Shown: one piece after another, positions 28,497 through 41,430 of the stretch
Position numbering within the stretch: position 1 is the stretch's first letter
How the letters are laid out: each line of letters opens with the position of its first letter
Assembly: GCA_958496175.1 (NCBI GenBank)
Contig: OY292274.1
Coordinates: 53,082,630 to 53,146,629 of the forward strand
Origin: Sisyra terminalis
Lineage: Eukaryota > Arthropoda > Insecta > Neuroptera > Sisyridae
Direction of reading: 5' to 3'
DNA length: 64,000 bases
The notes under the pieces: model-generated
Database searches by the model: none
What the model was told of the DNA's origin: nothing
Seen by the model: the letters and a program-made list of their open reading frames with translations, nothing else
Position numbers and translations under genes: made by a program

Positions 28497-31400
28497 TACA
28501 TATAATGATAACTAGCGACGAAAAAGCTAATGACTATAAGTTGTAACAGCTTTAAGTTGAATTAATTTTTTAGTTACATAAAGGATTTTTCCCTGTCCAT
28601 AAGGGGGAATCAAATGATCACAAATATGTCAAAGGTTATTAAATTGTCTATGTTATACGTTTAACTGCACATTGGTTTCTAAATATTAATATAATTTTCA
28701 TTAGTTTTCGTTTGTATAATATTAGCACAAGGCCGTTATGTTCAAAGTTTAAACTTGTGTATATTTTCCACGGATAAAAAAACATAAAATTTTAGTTTAA
28801 TTCATCCGTTTTAAATCAACTAGTTTTTTTTAAATATACCTAATGAGATGTCCCATTGTAATTACATATATATAAAGCTTTTTATGAATTAAAGGTTTAA
28901 TTAATGAATGGGTATGATATTCATATAACCAGAGCTGTCAGAAAAATATATCGTTATATGTACCTATTTTTAAAATTTTATCATTTTATGTTCGTTCTAT
29001 TCTATTTTATATTGCGAAATCAAAATTTCCATTTTTAAAATCAGACGTTTCAAATCTCCATCACCGTCATACAATTAATAATAATTTATTCCCTTTGAAA
29101 TCCGGCGAATTGATGACAACACGAAAAGCAATAAATAATAATAATTTACGCTCGAATATTATTTCCCATTGGCCTCTCTCGGTTGTGTGCTAGTCGTTTA
29201 ATAGTTTGGTATAGTTCCGGGATCGGGTGTTACAGAGCTTGACAACCTTCAATCTGTGATGAATTTGTTATAACGTAGGGTGTCCTGCGTGTTTACATAA
29301 AGGATCAGCACAGCTATATGCAATCTGGTACATATTGAGCAAGGATTTTCGATCAAATATAACATAAACTCAAAATTAGAGTGAGAAATTTCAATTTTTC
29401 TTCAAAATAAACAATTTTCACTAATGAGTTTTATTGGTAAGATGCAAAATTAGATAGTTATAATAACTGTGATTATAAGTATTTAATATGTTTGATAAGA
29501 ATTGAATTTTTCATAGACTCTCTCTATTGGTTGAACATTTTTGAACTTATTTATATTTGATGGTCAAAAATCACAGTTGCAATAAATGTTCCTACATTGA
29601 TTTGATTCAATGACTGTGATACGCTATTATTGGTTCTGGTGAACGTTTGGAACCCGGCGGCTATGAGGAACGATCGGCTCATTTCTATTTTGAACCAATC
29701 CAACCTATCCTGGTATCACCAAATACTCTATTCAGCCAAAAATAAAATCACATATTCATTAAATTTATACTCAATCGAATTGAATGAGATAAAAAATTCT
29801 TTATGTCTCTATCTGCATTTTACAATATATCAACCATATAACATCCATACGTTCATTCATTTTCATTTATGAGTACGTCGATCATTTATAACAAAATACA
29901 TGGATTGGAGCACTCACATGAGGAAGTGGTTGAGTTCAAAAAAGAAAATTTAAAATTACTTTTAGCAAATGGAGGCGGTTTAGCTAAAAAAATAAAAATA
30001 AATATCATTAAAATTCAGTAAAGGAAGCAAAAAATGCAGTACCTACCCATGTAGTTGATTATGGGCAATTGAAAATGGAGGAGGTCGTAACAAAATTGGA
30101 ACTATTCAAAAGTTTGAATTATCGAAGATATAAAAGTTTAAAAAAATTAAATGGTCATTTTTAAACCAAAGTTTTTGATTAATTTCATTAATGATACCAA
30201 AATATTAAATTTCACTGCAACATGATTATATAACTAATATTTTCAAAATAGATTTTGCAATATCTTAACCAAACAAAGTAATAACTGCATTAAAAACAGC
30301 AGTATCTAATGTAACATTGAACAACAAAATCGACAATTTTTAAAAAAAATTGATAACCCCTGTAGTATGGTAGTATATAGTACGTGACATATTCTCGTTG
30401 GAATTCGTCATCATGTGAATTTGATTTAACAATCTTATTTAAATAAAAATAACACAAATTAATAAATTAAATACAATAAATACAATAAAAACTTTTCAAG
30501 TTTACAATAATGTAGTTTTATATTTAACTTTGCTTAGTTCTATTTAATTTTCGTATTTTTTTTACTTCAATCTTCAAATGAACAACTATAGCAGAATTGT
30601 CGTACAGTAAAGAGGAAAACCTTAAAATATTGTCGATTAAATATAATAGACCAATACATGGCATAACTTACTTAAGGTACTTTTTTCTAGTTTAGTTATT
30701 TGTATCATAAACATACAAAAGATGACTTTACCATTGATAAATTTTGAAGTATCTACAAAAGTATAACTTCTTTAAACTAAAATGGTAGTATGTACTACAC
30801 ATTTAAAGGCAAATAAATTTTAGCATACCTACTTATGTTTAAATACAGGAGAAAAGTGACGGGTTAAAATGGTCCACGAAATTGAAAGGTCAAAGAAATT
30901 AGATCTCATTGGGCTTATTAAACCAAATCCAAATTTCGAATTACAAAATTAAAATTCGAATTAAACCAATTATTTGCATTTAGATAGAACTGCATGGACA
31001 AGAGTTCAGAGAAAAATTGAATTAACCAGAATTTTATGTAGTAAGTACTTAACTAAGAATTTAAGAGTATTTGCATAAAGATGTACTCATCATTGGACGC
31101 GTAAAACGTTAAACTATATCGTTAGAAAATTATCATGATTTTTAATTCACTATAGATACAAATTTCAAATTAGAATAAGTATTGAACGAAGAACGGAAGA
31201 AAATCGGAGGTATAAAAAAAGATATAATCTATAAAAGATATACCCAAAGATAGTTTTCCGAATCTTATAGGTGTCAAACATCTTGAACGGAAGAATACAA
31301 CAGCAATTTAGTTTGTATGCATTATTGGAATTTCAAGAAAAATGTATAAAGTATACTATTAAATATATAATATATCGCATATATATGCACTACTACTGAT

Positions 31401-32630
31401 TTTTGAATAAAATTAATATCTAACGATAACGAACAATTCATTAAGTAACTGTAATTTTGATTCTTAAAACATGAAAATAATTACTAAAGGCATATTTATA
31501 TATAATGAATATACCTTTAGTAATCTTTAAGAATCTTTAAGAAAAACTTTAGTAAAAGTCTCAACCAACTATTATAAATATTACGTTGATCATTTAAGGA
31601 TACTTGGATATATTGGGAAATGCATCGTATATAAATGGGTTTTTGGCTACTAATTTTTTTCCAACTATAATTTGTTTAAGTTGGTTGCTTTAAATTGGAC
31701 CAGTGAATTAATTATCACTTAAGCATTTACCTTTACAATAATTATCATATAATTTCTTTAAAAATATATAATTTCGAAAACGTAAATATTTTAAAAATTC
31801 TCAACACCCAATGTTTCAGTAGACTAATGAAAGGCCGACGGTAAAAATATTCAAAAGTAAGTTTCAAGTAATTAGTTTTAACTTTTATATATATTATTGT
31901 ATATCTGTTATGATATAGTACTATTTTTATCGTATGATTATAAATATTGAGTTTTTACGATGCCACTACATTTTAACTAATTTCTAAGTGACTTTTTTCA
32001 AATTGTAATTCATTGTTACCTATTTATTGAACTAATGATGACAAGGGAGACATAAAAGTTATCAATAGTTAACAGATAAAGGAAAAAAATACATTCAAAG
32101 TATAATAATAAATCATAAGTCAATAATTGAGAAATAATTGATTAATAACGATGAAACTATTCTGCTCTGTTTTTGTTATTTTCATAATTTAACGCCTCGC
32201 TATAGGGTGATATATAGGTATTTACCTTATGCAGCATAAATATATTATATTTTATTCATAGCATCAATATTTCTTTACTGTCGTGAAATAGTCGATTCTC
32301 CACATATTTATTTGCACACCTACCTATACCTTTCTTTTTGTTTTATTTCACCACAAATATAACGAAGATTGAAACAGTGCTTAACGGAATTAATTTTAGT
32401 TTGTTTTTTTGCATATCAATAATAATTTTATACTTTGTGTAACGGTAATGGACTGAAAAAACTTGCATGTAAAATGCACTCTTAACGTCGTGTACTTAAA
32501 TATAATTTTAATGTATGTATGAAATACGATCTTACGACAGAAAAAAGCTTTTTAACACCATCACTGGACTTGTGTTCATTATTATAACAAATGATTGAGG
32601 TAAAATTGAACACTGTAAACGAGATATACT

Positions 32631-32658
32631 TATATATATATATATATATATATATATA
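32631..32658. repeat. (TA)n microsatellite, about 14 units
   Basis: This is an uninterrupted TA dinucleotide run. A second one lies about 300 bp downstream. Confidence 0.95.
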
Positions 32659-32948
32659 CTTCAGCTACCGACATACACATGTAAATGTATATATACCTAT
32701 AGTTTTATAAGTTTGAATGTTCAAATGTATAAAGCGTCTGTTCATGTAAATGGAATTGGCGTCGGCTTTTCTAGCATATAATACAAGCGTGGCGGCTCAA
32801 GAATTGAGGAAGGAAGGATGGATAGATATAGATGGATGAAATAAACGAATATCCATACTTTGAGTTCCCTTTATAGTAGAACGATGCGATAGATGGATAC
32901 GTCTGTAACTGCAACGTATTCCAACTGGTCCACACCAAATCCCTCAAA

Positions 32949-32954
<6 letters not shown>

Positions 32955-32980
<26 letters not shown>
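32955..32980. repeat. (TA)n microsatellite, about 13 units
   Basis: This is an uninterrupted TA run. Between the two TA tracts is a short GGAT/GATA-rich stretch (32810-32835). Confidence 0.95.
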
Positions 32981-33469
32981 CGTACATATATTCTATGTAC
33001 CCCAACTAAAAGTATGAAATGTTTACTTATCTCCATCCTAAGTACACAAACGAGCATCAGTCACCCTCTATTATTCGCTCTTTATACCCTCGACTGGTCT
33101 TGGCTGTCTTACTAGCGTCGCTTTGCTACATTAAATATTTCCTGACGTCCACAACGAACAGAGATCTATCGTTATCCAACAGGATTTACTAAATAAGGAT
33201 AATAAACAATTATAGTAACGAATTTTAGTAATATTTTTAAAATACATAGGATATGCAATTTTTGGCTTTGTGCTGAACGCAGCTGGGGAAGCTATGTAGT
33301 ACATTATATTAAAAATTCAAAAGGTTAAATTCAATCGCTTAAAATTATTGCCTTTATGAAATTAATTCATAAGGTTTTCATTGATATCATCACAATGAAA
33401 AAAAAATGTAAAACACAAATAACTTATTTTTATTAAAAATAAATACTAAAATTCAGATCTCATCTTTTA

Positions 33470-33973
33470 TATTTTTTTAAACAAGAATAAAATTCAGGTT
33501 ATTTAAGATCTTTTTGTTTTTTATTTTTTATTTAATATTTTTATTGTTCAATTAGCTACGTTTCGTTACTAATCGTAACTTCCTTAGGCTTCTATAACAA
33601 ATTAAAATAATTACAAAATATGTCAATCATACATAAATTTCAAAATTATAATAATATACATATAATATAGATCATATAAAATATTTGTAATTAAATAATA
33701 ATAACTAACTAATAATAACTAACTAAACACATAATTTTTGAGTTAGTTATTATTATTTAATTACAAATATTTTATATGATCTATATTATATGTATATTAT
33801 TATAATTTTGAAATTTATGTATGATTGACATATTTTGTAATTATTTTAATTTGTTATAGAAGCCTGAGGAAGTTACGATTAGTAACGAAACGTAGCTAAT
33901 TGAACAATAAAAATATTAAATAAAAAACAAAAAGATCTTAAATAACCTGAATTTTCTTCTTATTTAAAAATAT
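33470..33973. repeat. Near-perfect palindrome, ~225-bp arms, 30-bp loop (inverted dimer of a mobile fragment)
   Basis: The left arm runs from about 33470 to 33710 and the right arm from 33741 to about 33973, with loop 33711-33740. The arms differ by a 7-8 base length change in a T/A tract near the outer end and by one substitution (CCTTAGG against CCTCAGG in the same orientation). The high identity implies recent origin or gene conversion. Each arm carries GGAAGTTACGATTAGTAACG followed by AAAC, close to the hammerhead-like block found in Penelope-like elements. An inverted pair of truncated copies of such an element is one explanation, as is a long-TIR MITE. No ORF is present. Confidence 0.9.
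33864..33891 (+). ncRNA. Hammerhead-ribozyme-like core (incomplete)
   Basis: CTGAGGA fits CUGANGA, GTTAC/GTAAC can form a stem II with loop GATTA, and GAAAC follows. One unpaired A sits at the base of stem II, and I did not find a convincing stem III with a cleavage triplet or a stem I partner. In the left arm the same block reads CTAAGGA, which breaks the core. It is therefore a candidate relic only. Confidence 0.3.
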
Positions 33974-35544
33974 TAATAATAAAATGATGAAAATTAGTAG
34001 GTATCTATGATATAATTGTGCAAATAAATATCCACGTACTAATAAATTACCAACTATACTTAAGAAACTGAAGCATTAGGTATCTTTGCCCTAAAATTAA
34101 TTGAACAGACACAATTATTAAAAGCCACATTATTTTCTAATTATGAATTAAAAATAAATTCAATCAAGTATAACAACTTGGTCTAAGTACATATACGATA
34201 ATTCAAATATATTACGGTGGTTGTTACCAATTATATTAATCATGTTTATTTGCTTCTATATAATCGTAACGATTTAAGAGAGCAAAAATAAAACTAAATT
34301 GATATCTTTAACAATTCTTTTAATGAGTTCATCCATAAATCTATCCATGCTAAAGATTTTTTTTTTTTTTGGAAAATTGAGTGATTATTTGCAAGCACAT
34401 TTTGTACAAATTTTTGCATTAAAAATAAAAAGTAATTTTATTTTTCTATTTTTTTAAATTGAAATTTTATCTTGATCTATCCTATCCAGAATTTTCACCA
34501 AAATAATCTTATAGTTTGGAAAAGTGAAATATTTTTGAGTATTTTTTTCTTGTATTACTATAACTAAGCCACTAGCCAAAATTAAGATTTTTGATTAAAA
34601 AATTAGATCTTAAACTTTAACAGCAGTTGCTAAATCACTATAAATGGAATGTAACATTTTATGGATCGGAAAATTTGAACTCTAAAAAATAATATTGGAA
34701 GTTTATGGAAAGCTTTGGAAAAATATTGAAAATTTGCTCGTTACTACCATTTTTGGAACAACCACCTTGGTTATCCGCCCATCGGTAAGCGACAAAATTT
34801 GGTTACAAAAAGAAAAGTTAACCGGTTGGGTAACATTCTGTGAGGAACAGGATTTATAGGAAATAAGGTTATTTAAGGGAAAATAGAAGGTCCTAAGAAA
34901 AAAATGAAGAAAACTAATTGGAGTTCTAGACTTATTGGAACGAGTAATAGACTAGAGTTGTAATAGAACTGTACTTATGTCATCACTGTAATTGTGAATT
35001 TTTTGCAAAATTTCGCCTTCGTAAAACTTTTGTAGAGTTGTAGCAAAAGTTTATTTAAGTTGACACAAAACATGCCAGTATTATTATGAAATTATTTTAA
35101 TTACTTTGTGTAAGAAACGGTATTTTCTATTTTACCTATATTTGGAGTAAATAATTTCAATATTCTGTTACTTGAATTTGTACTTTTTGTATTTCGACAT
35201 TCATGTTCTGGTAACCTCCGTATCCTCTAAGAAAGCCACAGTTTTAACTCTATTATAGAAGATAGACTATTCTAAATTGAAAGACCTTACTAGGGATAGA
35301 CGACATTGGAGGGATGAACGCTATAATTGAAATATTCTAGTTAATAATAGTTGAACTATTTTGATAAATGTTTCAGTTTGTAGATCAATTAAGGTTCAGT
35401 TAGTAACGTGTTTAAAGATATAATTCCCTGATCTTGCACGGTATGTCATCCCGTATACTAATAGATAATAATAGCGAAAAACGATAGTAAAGAAGATAGT
35501 GTCATAATAAAAGAAATTAAAAATTGGTAAGTTGACAAATCAGC
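33974..35544. other. Non-coding stretch
   Basis: No gene or repeat was recognised. The interval around 34740-34900 is less AT-rich, with no coding signal seen. Confidence 0.5.
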
Positions 35545-35692
35545 AAGTGGTGAAGGTCGTAGATGGAGGAGTTTGAATTTCGTTACAAGCAATTTTCCAA
35601 TATTACTCGGTTTACAAATTTTTGTTAGCTCTACAGTTGCTAAAGACCTCAGTTATCACTCCCACGAAGCGACGATAAATAACCACTAATTA
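35545..35692 (+). mobile_element. tRNA-derived SINE, copy 2 (diverged)
   Basis: The segment aligns with the SINE copies near 20.1 and 53.6 kb. It has CTCGGTTTACAAATTTTTGT, then GCTCTACAGTTGCTAAAGAC, then GAAGCGACGATAAATAACCA in the same order and spacing. The head (AAGTGGTGAAGG...GGAGTTTGAATTTCG) keeps only traces of the A and B boxes. It is older than the copy at 53601. Confidence 0.6.
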
Positions 35693-38600
35693 TAAAAATC
35701 TACTTTAGTACAGAAAGGAAAAAGCAGAAGTTGCCCTGTTTTCATTTCTTGTCCTCCATTCCAATGAAGTATACTTTCAATTATCAATTTATTTTTGCAA
35801 ATAGCGTTAAAACAAATGTTTTTCCTCTGAAAACGCAATGTCAATAAAAGTATTAACTTAATAATTATTTTTGTTACTTATCAGTTAGTTGCGTTTGATA
35901 CTTCACACAATAAGCAGGGAATGTATAATGTTGATATTATTCCGATGTCATTATCACAATGTGGTGAGGGTGGTTTTTAGATTAAGTGTTTTTTGTGGTG
36001 TGACATTAAGTACTCTCAAACATGAAGACTGAAGTTATAGACCCATTGTGCGTACGACATGTTTCACATACGAATATGTCACAGATTTTTAGAATAAAGA
36101 CTAGATTGCTATTGAAACTGTAGTATTATTATTTCGTTTGTTAGTTTGTATAAAAACTTGAAACTTTTATTCAATTTACATTATTTATGGTACGCTTTTT
36201 ATGACAAAAATGTCCAACTAATTCATTGATAAAATTTCAAACTACTTCAGTAAAGTGATTTAGATATTAGAATGAATCATATTATTATGAAAAGAAATGT
36301 ATCGAAAACCGACATGAATTGGACTATCAAGTGGTGAATCTACATTTTTTATTATTTGGAAATCTTAAAAATTCTGAGAAAAATTAGAGTAATACATATA
36401 TTTTCAACCACAGGAGTTAAATTGTAAACTTACCGTTAGTTATATTAAAAGTAATTCAGAGAAATATTTTACATTTCAATGTAAATTTTCTCATCATTCA
36501 AATGGAATTTATATAATATTTTCCGTGTTATTTATCAAAAATTGGAGGTATTTTTTGTACTCATTTAAAAATAGAAGAGGTAGAAGAAATGATTACACTA
36601 CAAAGTATGGTATGAAGCAATCACATGATTTGTGTCTTATTATCATCTTATTATCGTTAAAATATTATTTCGGCAATATGTGCTAAGTATGTACACATAC
36701 GTAAAAAACATTTAGTACTATCTTATGTATACTTACTAAATCATAGATGTACTCACTACGCTTTCATCTTTCTCTATTCCAATAAGAACTAGACGTAGCG
36801 AGTATGAAAAAAGAACCTTGGAGCTTCTTATAGAAGGTTTTGCCGACACATATTTTTTTAATGTGATAATTTTATCCTTTAATATATAATGTCAATATTT
36901 GCTAGCTAGGCTCCTTGAAGTTCAAAACATCATATAATCATAATAATAATGTAATCGTATGCATAAATTAAGAATGATACTGATGATCATAATCACCATC
37001 AAAAACAAGCCCACTGCTATCGTCATTGCCATTGTTTTATTATTTTATCATGAATAAACCGTAAATCATTTGCTTCAAAATCTCTTTATAAATAAGATGT
37101 TAATTTATTTTTGTTTAACCTTCTTTGTACATTGAAAACGCGTTACCATCGCACAGATTTAATTTATTTCTTATTTAAGTTGAGAAGATTTTAAAATAAA
37201 ATGTTTAAATTTTTTGTTAATTTTAATTGCTATCTTAAAAGTATTACTTTTTTTTACTGTAAATAATTTCAAATAAAATAACGTACCTATAAATTTAAAG
37301 TTATTTAATTTTTTATGAGTTTGTAAAAAAACATCTAATGGGCACCTAATTAAAAAGAAAATACACTTAGGAAAAATTTTACTAGAAAATCAATTATTTT
37401 TAATCACAGTAAATATTTCAATAAAAAAAGTAGGTACTTACGTCTTTTTAATTTTTAGATTTTTAGCTAATTTTTCAAGCCAAGCAATAACAAGCTTTGT
37501 TTTAGAGAAATCAGTTTAGCTAAAGTTCAATTATTCAATTACCTCAGTAAATAACCAACAGGTAATAAAAAATGAATTGATTGTCGGAATTTGAAGATCT
37601 ATTTGGGGGTAGAAATAAAAGTTTTTATTAGCTATTGCGTAATACCCAAGTTTGAATAGTATAAAAAGTTTTCATTTTTCTTCTAATACAGATGTTGTCT
37701 TTTTCATGAGGCTATTTCATGAGAATAATAAGGCTATTTTAGCTAAAAAGGAAATTAAAATCTTTGAAATGTGCTGAAAGATTTTTTTTCGTATTTAATC
37801 AATGCTACACAGAAAATTAATAAGTACTAGATAGGAGAATGCGTGCATTTTAATTATCTCAGTATAATTGTCTCCTATTGCAATCATGGAGCACTTTTAC
37901 CAGAAGGAAAATGAACGGAAAATCCAAAAAGCTAGTAAGATGACCACAATCGAAGTAGCCAACAAAAAAGGTGCTTAAAGTTTAAAAAATAAATTTCATA
38001 AAATTCCGCTAAAACTTGTAGGAAATCCTAGAGAGAACTCATAAGGCCAGTGGTTAAGAACCAATAGTCTAAAGTTTAAGCATTCATTTATCAGCTCAAC
38101 CACGATTAGCATTCTACATAAAACATTGAGTTTTAAAATTTTTATTTGTTAATTTTGTTATAAATGCGTAAAAATTAAAATTTAGCGGCACAATACTTAG
38201 TTTCACCGGCTTAGGTTTCGGATAGAGGACAGAAAAGTGAAGCCGGATACCCTAACTAACTACTATGGCAGTAGGCCCAGCGTGAGCACCCGAGTTGGTA
38301 CACCTATTGTTGTTTTAGTGTTTGCGTTGTCATATATTAATTCTTGCTAAATTTTTAAGTATAGTGTATCGCTTAATGCTAATTGAGAGACAAAAAAAAA
38401 TAATTTTATATCATGATATAATAGTATTAAAGAACACAAAGAAAAATAATCGTAGCATTGTGTAAATCCTTGACGCTACAAATGCTGGATGAATTTCGTA
38501 CATGGAAAAAATATAATAAAAATTACTAAAGTAATATCATATTTCAGGACTAGATTTTTACCAGAGAAGAAAGACTTATTAAGACTTCAATTGGTATGGA

Positions 38601-41422
38601 CGAAATTTGGGCTTTTCTAGTTGTCGCTGTACAAAATTAGACTTAGCTAAAAAAAGGTCGAATTGAATATCATAGGGGAATAAGATGGAAGCAATCAAGA
38701 AAAAAGAAAAAAAAACGAGTATTGGAAATTTAGATTTTCTAGGTAGAAAAATATATAGCAACTTTTTTTTTCTTTTGTTCTGGGGGCCTTTCCTGAGAGT
38801 TCCTCTGCGCTGCGTCCCAAAAGGACTATTGCACCCCAGTTTGTTTTCAGTTCCAAAAAAAATAATCACCGAAGACAGTAAACACTTTAGATAGTCAAAA
38901 AATCGAAAAAAAACACAGCAAAGCAAAAAAATATGACATATAGATATCATACTAGCAAAATTTGAAAGTTTTGCCTACAGAATATAGAAGAATGAATAGC
39001 TGAATTAACTAAACAAAAAAGACTCATCATTCCTTATTAGTTATCTGTGGGAAGGATATGTTTATGAAGCATAATAAAATTCATTTTTTATTATTAAACA
39101 ATAAAAATTCAGAATATTTCCTTTAAAATTGTTCTGACCGGAAGATAGAAACTTCTTCGATAATATACGCCTAAAAATAAGCGATGAGTAAATGCCAACT
39201 TTATTTTAGTTGAAAAACAATCAAAAGTTTTTAGCATTTACTTCAAAAACAATGTCAACTGAATTTATATAAGTCGAAAAGTCTATCCAACTAAAAATTT
39301 TAAATTTTGGTAAGACCTTAAGGACCTTAACAACACAGGGTTTTCAGTATTTTATAATTCCGATATCTATTTATATCTAATTCATTATTGGTATAACTTT
39401 CCTTTTGGCTCTCCAGTAAAATTCATGAATTTGGAAATAGAAACCATTTTTAAATTACGAATAATTATATTCACAGTTAAAAAAAGAACCTATCAGTTTG
39501 AACTAACGGATGAAATTTTCTACAAAGTAATGTTTTATATTACTTATATGTAAGTTAAATTTATAATTTTAGTTAAAACAAAGGGGAATTTAAACATCTA
39601 CAAGAAATTGAAATACCTACTTTTGTCACTACTCTTTTAAAGAACCACTAATGTTAATTAAAATATGCTTTTAATAGTTTTAGTCTGCGGTAACCACATA
39701 AGGGAATTGATAGAAGGAGATAATACCTAGTTGAAGATGAAACACGTATGTATGTAGATAATAAGTACATACTACCTCTAGTCAAACCAGTTAAATATTG
39801 TTATTTTGTCGAGCATGTGTGTTGGAGGGGACCCGATCAAGACCAGAACCAGTCTCTAATGGTCTTTTCCTCGATTATGGGTCATGGGTATTATGGTATA
39901 CTGGAAAGAGGAAAGGAGGTGATACCATCACAATTATAATGTAATGCTTCAACATTATTGGTCGTCAGTATTCGGCGCCTCCCATCATGTAGGGTCGTCA
40001 GAGATAATGTGCATTTAAAACCGTCGCCTCCATGAGAAGCCCATGGACCACAATGAGTCGCCTCCGCCTAGTCAGCCTCTGACGCCAACAAATATTAAAT
40101 ACACATATGAACATGCTTCAATACACTTTCCAACCATATAAACTACCAAACACCAAAAATCGTTTCCAATGATTATTATATCAATTTTTATTGCCAACCA
40201 CAACCGATTCAAATAATTTTTTCACGGTTTTTTGTAGCTAGGGTTTGGCAAATGTTTTTCTCTATGTACGTGCTCTTTTGTTGAAGTTTATATGAATTAC
40301 AACCGTTTCATTAATATTGTAAATTTTGTGTTTCAAGAAAAAAAATGAGATAAACGAACAAATATTTACCATAAAATAAACGGCTTAGATATACACAAAG
40401 TAATAAAGCAGAGCTTCTGGGTATACTTCACTACACATATAATTAACAATTAAAATCTTATCAGAAATTTAGTATTTATTATTTATATATACTTATACCC
40501 TTATTAAATATATCTACATAATGTGTATTTAAAAAATAAATGATTTAGCTAAAATGTATATTTATTCTTCAAATTTTTTTACGATACTTATATAAGTTGA
40601 CATACCACATAAGTACCCAAATGTATTTATCTGTATTTCTATATCAGATTCATTTCTAGTTTAGAGCAAATTAGCACTTATACACTTATTAACCGATTTC
40701 ATAAATTTTGTTTTTTGACGCTCACCAAGTCTTAAGTAATGCTTAAATTTTATTCAACGAAAGATTTTGAATTCATATTTCAACAATTGCTTACGAAAGC
40801 CGGAACGAAAGTCGGAAATATTTTCAATGCTTATTTTCTTTTAAAAAATTGATTTTTCGTATTCATAATTACCTAAAGAATTTTGATAATATTCAATATT
40901 AAATTGCAATTCGCACAGTATAAAGAGTTCAACAATTTTTAAGTAAATCTGCCCATAAGTTTTTTGTTGAAATATGGAAACTAAAAAATGATCAATGGGT
41001 AAAAAAACTAAAAAAACTTTGCGGAAAAATTCTTAATTTTTCACTAATTTAATATGATGAAAGATATTTTGAAAAACAATCTGGAAAATCAACGAAAAAT
41101 TACATTGAAAATTATAATACTATCTTATGTACCTGGACTAGTTAATTTAATATTTATAATAATAGGAAGTTAATACTATATTTGATAAGTTTTACGTATC
41201 AAACTAATAATTTAATTTTTTAAATATCTACATAAGTTTGACCTATCAAATCCTTTCTGCCAACCGTATCATTCTGTTAATAATTAAAAGTTACAATTAT
41301 GATTTGAAAATTCAAATACAACCTGTTCTCAATTAGCGCAATTTCGAATTCACAAGATTTATAAGATATCAACAATTCTAAATATATATTGTTTGTTATA
41401 TATACAATCGATTTAATTGTTA
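35693..41422. other. Non-coding stretch, 5.7 kb, with GC-richer islands
   Basis: No supported exon. A GC-rich patch at 38780-38850 (minus strand: GGGGTGCAATAGTCCTTTTG, then GGACGCAGCGCAG) resembles the 3' tail of a worn retroelement, but I cannot name it. The region 39810-40085 has several CGCCTCC words and is clearly less AT-rich than its surroundings. Its short ORFs show no motif. Confidence 0.5.
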
Positions 41423-41430
41423 GTATATGT

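Larger units (their letters stand above)
27376..28519. repeat. Tandem duplication of a ~100-bp segment, second copy split by a Helitron
   Basis: The first copy spans 27376-27475, beginning TAGTTTCAGTAAATAATATT and ending ATGATAACTAGCGAC. The second begins at 27476 and runs to GAAAAACTTA at 27550, is interrupted by about 946 bp, then resumes with AGTTACATATAATGATAAC and ends near 28519. The two copies are nearly identical apart from one base in an A-run, so the duplication is young. Confidence 0.9.
28520..33469. other. Non-coding stretch, 4.9 kb, with microsatellites
   Basis: No supported exon. A 45-bp hairpin lies at 31480-31524 (ATTACTAAAGGCATATT and its near complement). The intervals 29160-29340 and 33040-33180 are less AT-rich and could be regulatory or untranslated-exon sequence, but nothing specific can be shown. 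The ORF at 29630-29872 is unsupported. Confidence 0.5.

Noticed and set aside
38041..38130. Possible fifth SINE (GGCCAGTGGTTAAGAACC)
   Set aside because: The head is suggestive but the tail blocks are absent.
38579..38950. Minus-strand 123-codon ORF
   Set aside because: Hydrophobic ends come from AT-rich DNA. The middle (a Gly/Arg-rich stretch) is translated GC-rich repeat tail. No family resemblance.
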